From positions 1-54,916 of the forward strand of contig CAMJHF010000017.1 of NCBI GenBank assembly GCA_946405435.1: DNA of 54,916 nucleotides. The letters are read 5' to 3'. This DNA is from an uncultured Bacteroidales bacterium. Lineage in GTDB: Bacteria; Bacteroidota; Bacteroidia; Bacteroidales; UBA932. The position numbers and the translations under genes were made by a program. Below the pieces are notes generated by a model. That model had not been told where the DNA came from. It saw nothing but the letters and a program-made list of their open reading frames with translations, and made no database searches. This document shows positions 32,381-40,000 of the stretch, piece after piece. The stretch's first letter is position 1. Each line of letters opens with the position of its first letter.

Positions 32381-34800
32381 CAATAGTTTCCGTCTTTGCC
32401 TGTAAGCTCGGAACGGAGGATGACATTCGTGCCTATGCCGTCGGCCTTGTCAAGATTATTGTCCAGCATGTATTTGAAGAAGAAGGCATAGGTAATCAAA
32501 GCCCTCATTGAGCAGAAGCTTCCGGAATAAGCCGTAATGGGAGAACGGGGATACGTGCACATGTTGGTAACAGGCTTTCCGCTCTGGAAGTTCAGCGAAC
32601 GCATGGCCCAGTTGTCCAAAACGTCCACTGTGACAACATGATAAGTTTTGGAAGTGGTATGGAAATAACCGCCGTTTCCAGATGTTTCGTTGTAAGGGTT
32701 GGCTCCCCATGTATATCCGTGGGTTTCAGGCACAAGAGTCTCGCTCATGCTTACTGCTCCACCCGACAGGGCGGCAATTGCTCCCACACCGTAATTGGTC
32801 CTGTCCAAACCGTTGTAGCCTCGTACAAGAAGATAGCTCCTGATGGCGGTTTCGAACATATCGGCAGTGTTGTAGGTCTTTCCTCCAACCGTTATTGTGG
32901 TCGTGGACGGAATGTAATGTGCATCCTCTACGTTATAGTCGCCGCCTGAATAATTTTCGCCTTTCAGCAAGTCTATGGTTCCGGTGGTATTCTCCCACAC
33001 CGTGAGGACGGTGACATATTCCTGGGCAAAATCTTTGATTGTTGCAGGAGCCGGTTCTGAATATTCAGCCTGGGTGATTGTGATTTCAAGGCCCTCAGGA
33101 ACATTGCCGCCGCTTATGGTGACCTTGCCCTCCCGGGCCGCACCCGTATTGGCGGATACGCTCACATCAACCGAAATCTTTCCTAAGCTTCCGGAAGAGG
33201 GACTGACGGTAATCCAACTGTCAGAAGGCGTTGCCGTCCAGTTTGTATAAGCGTCGAAAGAGGCCGGCTGGGTTTGCGCCTCACAGCCGAACGAAAGGTT
33301 GGCCGTATTAATCTTGATATCAGACCTTCCCGCAGTTTCCAGACCGAAGAGCTCGGAACGGATAACAACATCAGAGCCAAGGCCGCTGGCCATGTCCAGA
33401 TCATTGTCAAGCATATACTTGAAGAAGAATGCGTATGTAAGGAGCGCACGGCCGGAGCTGAAACAGCCGCCGTAATTGGTTATAGGATCGCGGGGATAAC
33501 CGCAAATATTGGTTATCACAAGATCGTGGCTCAATGCCCAGTTCAGGGACCTCTGCGCCCAGTTGTCGAGGATCACGGGGTCGACCTGACCATAATACTG
33601 CAGGCCGTCGATAGTCTTATACAAGTATCCGCCGTTACTGCTTTCGATGAGAGGCGTCCCGAACTTGTAGCCATGAGTCTGGGGGACGGCGGCATTCATC
33701 GAAACGGGCGTCGTAGAAGGGAAGGCTCCCCATCCGGCCACGTTGGTGGCGTTGCCGTCCCAACCACGAAGCAGCAGGTAGGAACGCAGGGCCGTCTCGA
33801 GCATGTCGCCGGTGGTGTAGGTCTTGTCGCCCACGGTAACGGTGAAGTCGGCTGGCACATAGTGCGCATTCTCGACAATGTCCTTATCGCCCTCCTGGGC
33901 CAGAGCCCAGTTGGACACTCGATTGATTGTTCCTATATTTTGCTCCCACACATCCAGTATGGTAACATAAGCCCTGGCAAATGCCTTGATAGTGCCGTCA
34001 TCCTCGAATTCAGAGACCGGAGTAGGGTAAACTTTACCGGCCTGCAGGGTTACGGGGCCCACGCGCTTTGTCATGGTGACGCCGTTTTCGTCCACTATCT
34101 TTACCGTAAAACCGCTGGAATAGTTGGCCGGAGGGACAGCTATGAACACACACGTCTGGTCTGCAGCCAAAGCCTTGCCGACCGTCACACGAACCTTCCT
34201 GTCTGCATCGCTGAAGTCAGGCAGGCCTGTAATGGTGCCGGAAGAATAATCCACGTCGAAGTCACCGCTGACCTGCTCACCGTCATTGCCGCTGAACTCC
34301 ACGTAGTCAATGGGTGCCGACGTTTCACCGGCGGTAAGACGAACTTTGATAACTGCCGCTATCGTTTTAAATACAAGGTTGTTTCCTGATTCGGTGTAAG
34401 CAACCATCGGAAGGGCGCCCTGGCCAAAGGAAGCATTGGTGCCGGCTTCCTGTACGTCAGGCAGGCGTACGGTTCCTTCAGACACCCACAATGTAGAAGG
34501 GTACACGGCATTCTTGACATCGGCAAGCGTCTCGCCGAAAGAGAATTCCGCGGTCTGAGCCGGAGAAGAGATACTGAGGGCCTCGGAAGCCGTGCCGTTT
34601 ATCGCGATGACATCGCCATTCTGCCAATAAACTTTCTTGCCGTCGGACTGGAGTTCCGTCCTGGTACTTTCAAGACCGGCAGTTATGACGGTGCCTGCTT
34701 TGCCGGGAGTGACAGTTTCGATTCCTTCCTGCACCTTGGAGCATCCCGCTGCAAGGGAGAGCGCTGCAAAAGCATACGCAAAAAGCTTGATAGTCTTCAT
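32380..34800 (-). CDS. lipoprotein with fimbrillin-like domain, two PMBR-like modules and a BACON domain
   Basis: 806 aa, non-catalytic by appearance. Lipobox LAAGC (Cys 20). Fimbrillin-like domain about 33-265; module 1 about 268-488, with VTVGDKTYTTGDMLETALRS (321-340) and RALLTYAFFFKYMLDN (451-466); BACON domain about 495-580 (SDSWITVSPSSGSLGK); module 2 about 586-806, with TITVGGKTYNTADMFETAI. Module 2 is much like the module of the 750-aa protein, and module 1 like those of the 1,415-aa protein. By architecture it is a surface glycan-binding protein, taking the place of SusE/F. The start at 34800 is fixed by the signal peptide; the ORF is open further upstream, but there it overlaps the microprotein. 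Confidence 0.82.
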   Translation of the reverse strand: MKTIKLFAYAFAALSLAAGCSKVQEGIETVTPGKAGTVITAGLESTRTELQSDGKKVYWQNGDVIAINGTASEALSISSPAQTAEFSFGETLADVKNAVYPSTLWVSEGTVRLPDVQEAGTNASFGQGALPMVAYTESGNNLVFKTIAAVIKVRLTAGETSAPIDYVEFSGNDGEQVSGDFDVDYSSGTITGLPDFSDADRKVRVTVGKALAADQTCVFIAVPPANYSSGFTVKIVDENGVTMTKRVGPVTLQAGKVYPTPVSEFEDDGTIKAFARAYVTILDVWEQNIGTINRVSNWALAQEGDKDIVENAHYVPADFTVTVGDKTYTTGDMLETALRSYLLLRGWDGNATNVAGWGAFPSTTPVSMNAAVPQTHGYKFGTPLIESSNGGYLYKTIDGLQYYGQVDPVILDNWAQRSLNWALSHDLVITNICGYPRDPITNYGGCFSSGRALLTYAFFFKYMLDNDLDMASGLGSDVVIRSELFGLETAGRSDIKINTANLSFGCEAQTQPASFDAYTNWTATPSDSWITVSPSSGSLGKISVDVSVSANTGAAREGKVTISGGNVPEGLEITITQAEYSEPAPATIKDFAQEYVTVLTVWENTTGTIDLLKGENYSGGDYNVEDAHYIPSTTTITVGGKTYNTADMFETAIRSYLLVRGYNGLDRTNYGVGAIAALSGGAVSMSETLVPETHGYTWGANPYNETSGNGGYFHTTSKTYHVVTVDVLDNWAMRSLNFQSGKPVTNMCTYPRSPITAYSGSFCSMRALITYAFFFKYMLDNNLDKADGIGTNVILRSELTGKDGNY

Positions 34801-34813
34801 AACCGCACTCGAT

Positions 34814-34951
34814 TTAATAAGTCCAAGGGAGTTCTTCCGCCTCGTCAAGTTCGTTAATGCTTCCCGCAGGATTGCCGCTGGCGGCAATGAACTGGCCGAG
34901 ACTCACGTTCAGAAGGCCAACTTCAGGAGCCTGATAGAAAAATTTTTTCAT
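34814..34951 (-). CDS. 45-aa microprotein inside the wall-degradation operon
   Basis: Translation from the ATG at 34951 begins MKKFFYQAPEVGLLNVSLG and ends ELDEAEELPWTY, stopping 14 nt before the 806-aa lipoprotein. It shares its layout with the 44-aa peptide at 9989-10123: MKK, aromatic residues, Pro, a beta-strand-like VGLLNV, an ASGN turn and an acidic tail. Both sit directly ahead of a fimbrillin-like lipoprotein. Function unknown; assembly chaperone, leader peptide and signalling peptide are all possible. Confidence 0.68.
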   Translation of the reverse strand: MKKFFYQAPEVGLLNVSLGQFIAASGNPAGSINELDEAEELPWTY

Positions 34952-34961
34952 AAGGTTATAT

Positions 34962-35846
34962 TTATTTGGTTTTTAGCTCATTAAGGTCCGGAATCTCCCC
35001 CAGCCCGTAGCGGAAGAGCACGACGCCCTCGGCAAGCGTGGAGTCGGCGAACATGCGGCAGTCGCGCAGGATTTCGTCGGCGTTCATGGGAACGACCTTG
35101 GTGGAGTCGGTGTCATAATAGGTGGTGAGACCGGCCCAGACTTTTGCCGGTGCACCCTTGGTTGCAAAGTGGTCGGCGACCATCTTTGCCCACGGGGCAC
35201 CGCCCTTGCGGTAGGAGTCGCAGTGGAAGTAGATCATGGGCATGAGGATGTCGATGTACTGCCCCATCTGGGCGGGATCCTGACCATAGTAGTACTCGCT
35301 GTCGGGCTCGGGCATGAGGGCAGCGGACAGGACGATGTCGGGATTGGCGGCCTTGACCGCGGCGTTGATCTGCCGGCAGAACTCGGTCACGCAGCCCGTG
35401 GCGGTAATCTCCTCGGAAGGGTTGTGCTTCCACGCCGTTCCGCCGAAGCGGATGTAATCGAGATGGATACCGTCTACGCCGTATCCGACATACCTCACCG
35501 CACGCTCTATGACTTCGTCGAAGTACTCCTGGTCGTAGCAGTTGAGAGAATCCTTGACGGGATTGATCCACTTGCCGTCTTTGTAGAAGCATTGGAACCA
35601 GATGTGGACCTTCATGTCACGCTTGTGCGCCTCGGCCACAAAATCCAGTGTGGAGTCCACTCCGTGGCGCTCGAAGGCCACTTCGTGCAGGATGATGTTC
35701 TTGATGTCCTTGGCTGCCAGAGTGTCGAGATTCACTTCGTTCATGAACTTGGACCACAGCCAGATGCCGTTGAAATTGGGTTCCGCCGCCTTCTTGCATC
35801 CCGCAAGGGCGAGGACGGTAAGTGCAATGATGATATACTTTTTCAT
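34962..35846 (-). CDS. stand-alone TIM-barrel putative glycoside hydrolase lipoprotein (methanogen-like family)
   Basis: 294 aa, lipobox LAGC (Cys 17). The whole mature protein is the TIM-barrel domain also found at the C-terminus of the 750-aa protein, with strong identity: GIWLWSKFMNEVNLDTL (27-43), HIWFQCFY, GIHLDYIRFGGTAWKH (126-141), SAALMPEPDSEYYYGQD (174-190), PMIYF and VVLFRYGLGEIPDLN. The GIHLDYxR / SAALMPE / YYYGQD / FRYGL set is what I recall from Methanobrevibacter pseudomurein-associated proteins and is related to GHL10/DUF4015 glycoside-hydrolase-like domains. Asp 130 and Glu 180 are candidate catalytic residues. Glycan-cleaving activity is inferred. 10 nt upstream of the microprotein; 5 nt after the transglutaminase gene. 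Confidence 0.82.
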   Translation of the reverse strand: MKKYIIIALTVLALAGCKKAAEPNFNGIWLWSKFMNEVNLDTLAAKDIKNIILHEVAFERHGVDSTLDFVAEAHKRDMKVHIWFQCFYKDGKWINPVKDSLNCYDQEYFDEVIERAVRYVGYGVDGIHLDYIRFGGTAWKHNPSEEITATGCVTEFCRQINAAVKAANPDIVLSAALMPEPDSEYYYGQDPAQMGQYIDILMPMIYFHCDSYRKGGAPWAKMVADHFATKGAPAKVWAGLTTYYDTDSTKVVPMNADEILRDCRMFADSTLAEGVVLFRYGLGEIPDLNELKTK

Positions 35847-35851
35847 GATCG

Positions 35852-36949
35852 TCAGAAAGGAAGCTGGTTATAACGTCCGTTGAATGTTTCCATGCCTTTC
35901 CAGGTGGGGTGCCCCCAGGTGGCGCTGTTGTTGGAAGGATCGCAGATCCACCAGCGGCCGTCGGCCCAGATCTCGGGAATCACGTGGCCTATTACGCCCG
36001 ACAGGAAGTAGCACTGCCCGTGCATATAGCGGGCGGGAATGCCTGCCGCCCTGCAAAGGGCAAGCGTGGCATGGGTAAGGTCGCAGCAGTTGCCGCCTTT
36101 GGCCTTGATGGTGCCCAGGGCTCCCTTGCTGGTGTTGCTGTAGTTTTCCCATTCCCACTCGTCCCGGGTGTAGGCAAAGATGGCCTCGGCCTTCTGGCGG
36201 GGCGTAGCGTCGGCGGAAAGGCCCTTCAGGGCATCCTGGAGAGTAGAGAGCACCAGAGGGTCGTCGATGGGGCAGTTGTTCACTTTCCGCAGGTAATCGG
36301 AGCCCCAGGTGCACACCTTGTCGGGGAACTCCAGATTATGCTTGTAATGATAGAACATGCGGCAAAGGGCGGCGCCGTAGTCGCGTGAGATGATGTTGCC
36401 GATATACTTGACGCCGTCTTTGAAAGGTGTGTCGTAGGTATAGTTGTACGTGCTGTCCCTGCCGTAGCCGGAACATTTGATGGTGCCGAACGAGCAGTAG
36501 TTGGGCGTGGCGCCGTTCTTGACGGAATAGTTATAAATCTTCTCTGCCGCCCAGCCGAGCGCTTCAAGGGATATGCTGTCCTGCTCGAATGTATTGTTCT
36601 GCTCATTGCCGCCCCAGTTCATGCGCACCGGAACGTCCACTTCTTCGTCCTCCCAGTGCTCGGGATTGTCCTGGATTTCCTTGAGCAGAAGACATGCGGC
36701 GCAGATATACTGACCTTTACTGTAGAGAATGCCCTCGACATTGACGGAGGCCGGGAGGTTGTCCGTCTCCACAAAAGTCTCATAAGCCCCGGCAAGGGCA
36801 TCCACGAAATAGCCGTTGAAGCGGGTGGCGGTAAACTCCTTGGGGGTATCCGGCACATCCGGTTCATCGGGATCTACCGGTTTGGGCTGGCAAGCGCAAG
36901 TGGCGATAAGGCTGGCAAAAGCCAGTAATACTAAAGAAAATTTTTTCAT
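35852..36949 (-). CDS. transglutaminase-like cysteine peptidase lipoprotein, candidate pseudomurein endoisopeptidase (C71-like)
   Basis: 365 aa. A lipoprotein signal with Cys 18/20 is followed by a Pro/Asp linker (22-38). Residues of about 44-92 resemble a pseudomurein-binding repeat (LPASVNVEGILYSKGQYICAA), and about 136-215 a second one (GATPNYCSFGTIKCSGYG...FYHYKHN). Residues of about 235-365 are a transglutaminase-fold domain with a complete triad: Cys 288 in GGNCCD, His 322 in GHV, Asp 337 in CDPSN, plus AAGIPARYMHG. The order PMBR-like repeats then Cys peptidase, the tract NTSKGALGT and the ending LPF are what I remember from methanogen and methanogen-phage C71 (PeiW/PeiP/PeiR-like) proteins, which cut the isopeptide bonds of pseudomurein. 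Activity is inferred. Confidence 0.82.
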   Translation of the reverse strand: MKKFSLVLLAFASLIATCACQPKPVDPDEPDVPDTPKEFTATRFNGYFVDALAGAYETFVETDNLPASVNVEGILYSKGQYICAACLLLKEIQDNPEHWEDEEVDVPVRMNWGGNEQNNTFEQDSISLEALGWAAEKIYNYSVKNGATPNYCSFGTIKCSGYGRDSTYNYTYDTPFKDGVKYIGNIISRDYGAALCRMFYHYKHNLEFPDKVCTWGSDYLRKVNNCPIDDPLVLSTLQDALKGLSADATPRQKAEAIFAYTRDEWEWENYSNTSKGALGTIKAKGGNCCDLTHATLALCRAAGIPARYMHGQCYFLSGVIGHVIPEIWADGRWWICDPSNNSATWGHPTWKGMETFNGRYNQLPF

Positions 36950-36970
36950 AACTATGCAGTTTATTTGGGA

Positions 36971-36998
36971 GCAAAGGGGACGGTCAGGTCCCCTTTGC
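36971..36998 (-). promoter_or_regulatory. intra-operon stem-loop, no U-tract
   Basis: GCAAAGGGGAC (36971-36981), a 6-nt loop, then the exact complement (36988-36998). It lies in the 68-nt gap between the 1,415-aa gene and the transglutaminase gene. Without a following T-run it is more likely an RNA-processing or 3'-end-stabilising hairpin, or an attenuator, than a full terminator. Confidence 0.5.
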
Positions 36999-37017
36999 CA
37001 TAATTATTCAGACCAAA

Positions 37018-40000
37018 CTACAGGGTAGCTTTGAGCTCCACCTTGGGAAGGTCTTTGTTGCCCCAGGCCCAGATGGTGACCTCCGAATTGGGAATTGCGG
37101 AGACATCCTTGCGGGGAACGCTGAACTCGATGAATGCGCCGTCGCCGTTGACCTGTCCCTTGCAGACCACATTTGCCACAGTGGAAGGCGAAGGCTCGCA
37201 GCCGCCGGCAGTTCCGGCAGCCTCGGTAATGGCAGGAGAAGCAGCTGATCCACCATAGGGGTAGACCAGGAGCAGAAGGTCATAAGCCTCGCTGGCCCAA
37301 AGCTTTGCGGTGTTGTTGGCCGGGTTGTTGTCCAGCTCGAAGCCGACATAAATATACCCAGTGCCACCCCATATATCGGAATACCGGCCTTCGGTAGTCC
37401 TATGGCAGTAGAAATAGAGGTTGTCGGCGTCGGATGCGACTTTGAAAGAACCGAATGCGCCATTGCTCACGCCCTGGACAGCATCCCAGTCGGACAGGTC
37501 GCCGTCGATCTTGACGGAAGCTCCGGTTGCAGGAGCCTGTCCGTAGAGGTCGAAGTCGAACTTCTGGCCCTTGATGGCAGTATAGACGTTGCTGTCGATA
37601 TTGTTGTCCAGCAGGTACTTGTAGATACGCATCATGACCAGCAGCTCTCGCATGGGGGAAATGTATCCCACATAGTCGCCGTTCTGGCCCTTGAGGTTGA
37701 GGGTTTTGGAAGAAGTGCCGAATTCCTGGAAGTTGCCTATCATCTCAAGAGGGGTGTTGGAGCCGACTGCAATGAAGGAACGAACCACATGCCAGGCACC
37801 TACCTTGAGCATGAAGTCGATGCCTACCTCGCTTATTTCCTGACCTCCGTCCTTCACAAGACTTGTAGATTCATACCAGGGGTGCTTGCCCCATTTGTTG
37901 TACTGACTGGTGGCGGAAACGGGAGCCTTGGAAAGAGCCAGCCCGTCCTGCATGGTGTAAGCCTTGTTGCGGTCGGTCATTCCGTCAAGGAAGGCCTCGC
38001 CCTCGGCGGTGCACATGTTAAGAAGGCCGCGGATGGCTATCTCCCATGCCTGGCTGGAGCTGTACTCGGTGCCCTTGACATTGAGCGTCCAAATCTTGTC
38101 GGCCCACTTGGGATCGTACTGGTTTCCGGCGTGGCTCAGGTACTCGCAATTGGGGTTGGGAACGATAGGGATGAAGTGTACGTTCTCCCATGCAGCGCCC
38201 TTCTCAATGAGGTGATCACTCTCGGACTCAACGGTGCCCACGGTATTCTCCCATACCTGGAGGCCCTTTACGAACTCCTGTGCGAAGTCCTTGAGGGTAG
38301 GTTCGTTGGAGGTCTCGATACCGAAGAGCTCGCTGCGGATGACTACGTCGGCGCCAAGGCCATCGGCCTTCTGGAGGTTGTTGTCAAGCATGTACTTGAA
38401 GAAGAAGGCGTAGGTCAGCAGGGCGCGGCCGGAGCTGAAGCAGCCTTCGTAATTGGTGATATTGTGATCTGCCCTAGGATAACCGCACAGGTTGGTAATC
38501 ACCTTGTCGTGGGTCATTGCCCAATTGACGGACCTCTGCGCCCAGTTGTCAAGGATGATGGGATCTACCTGGCCGTAGACCTTCTCTCCGTTGACTATCT
38601 TGGCGAGGTATCCGCCGTTGGAAGTCTCGATAAGCGGGCTGCCGAACACATAGTCATGGGTTTCGGGCAGAGGTGCGTTGATGTCGACCGGAGTTACCTG
38701 GGCGAAGTTGCCCCAGCCGGCCTTCACGGTCTCGTTGCCGTCCCAGCCGCGCAGAAGCAGGTAGGAACGCAGGGCAAGCTCGAGCATGTCACCGGTGGTG
38801 TATACCTTGTTGCCCAGCATGATGGTGGTGCCGTTGGGAACATAGTGGGCGTTCTCGACCACGTCGTTGTCGCCGGTGACTGCAAGTTTCCAGTCGGAGA
38901 GACGGTTGATGGTGCCTACGTTGTTCTGCCAGATATTGAGAATCTTGACATACTCCTGGGCGAAGTCCTTGATGGTGTACTGGGTCTGGGAGGCGGTCTC
39001 GAGTCCGAAGAGCTCGCTTCGGATGACTACGTCGGCGCCGAGGTTGTCGGCCCTCTCAAGACCGTTCTCGAGCATGTACTTGAAGAAGAAAGCGTAGGTC
39101 AGCAGGGCACGGCCGGAGCTGAAGCAGCCTTCGTAATTGGTAATATTGTGATCTGCCCTAGGATAACCGCACAGGTTGCTGTGCACCTTGTCGTGAGTGA
39201 ACGGCCAGTTGAGGGCACGCTGCGCCCAGTTGTCGAGGATCACAGGATCAACCTGTCCGTAAACCTTCTCACCGTTGACTATCTTGGCGAGGTATCCGCC
39301 GTTGGAAGTTTCGATAAGCGGGCTGCCGAACACGAAATCGTGGGCTGCAGGCAGAGGTGCGTTGATGTCGACGGGTGTTACCTGGGCGAAGTTGCCCCAG
39401 CCGGCCTTCTCGGTCTCGTTGCCGTCCCAGCCGCGCAGAAGCAGGTAGGAACGCATGGCCAACTCGAGCATGTCGCCGGTGGTGTAAGTCTTGCCGCCTA
39501 CCTCGATGGTGTAACCGTTGGGAACATAGTGTGCATCTTCAACTATATCGCTGTCGCCTTCCTTGGCAAGTTCCCAGTCGGAGAGACGGTTGATGGTGCC
39601 CACGTGGGTGGCCCACTGGTCGATGATCTTGATGTATTCCTGTGCAAATTCCTTGATGGTGGCAGTGCTGGGCTCGGTGTACTTGGCCTGACTGATCGGA
39701 ATCTCAAGGCCTTCGGTGATATTGCCGCCCTTGATGACCACCTTGCCCTCACGGGCATCGCCGCTGTTGGGTGCGCAGGTAATCTTGATGGTGATGTCGC
39801 CGGCCTCGCCGCTGGAAGGATCAACGGTAATCCAGCTCTCGCTTGCGGTGGCGGTCCATGCCTTCTTGGCGGTGAACTTGGCCTCGCGGGTCTGCTCGAC
39901 GCAGTCGAAATCAAGTTTCTTGGTGCTGAGTTCGATGTCGGGCATGTCGACGCCGTAGAGGTCGTAGTTGAGCGCTACGTCCTTGGTAGCATCCCATACG

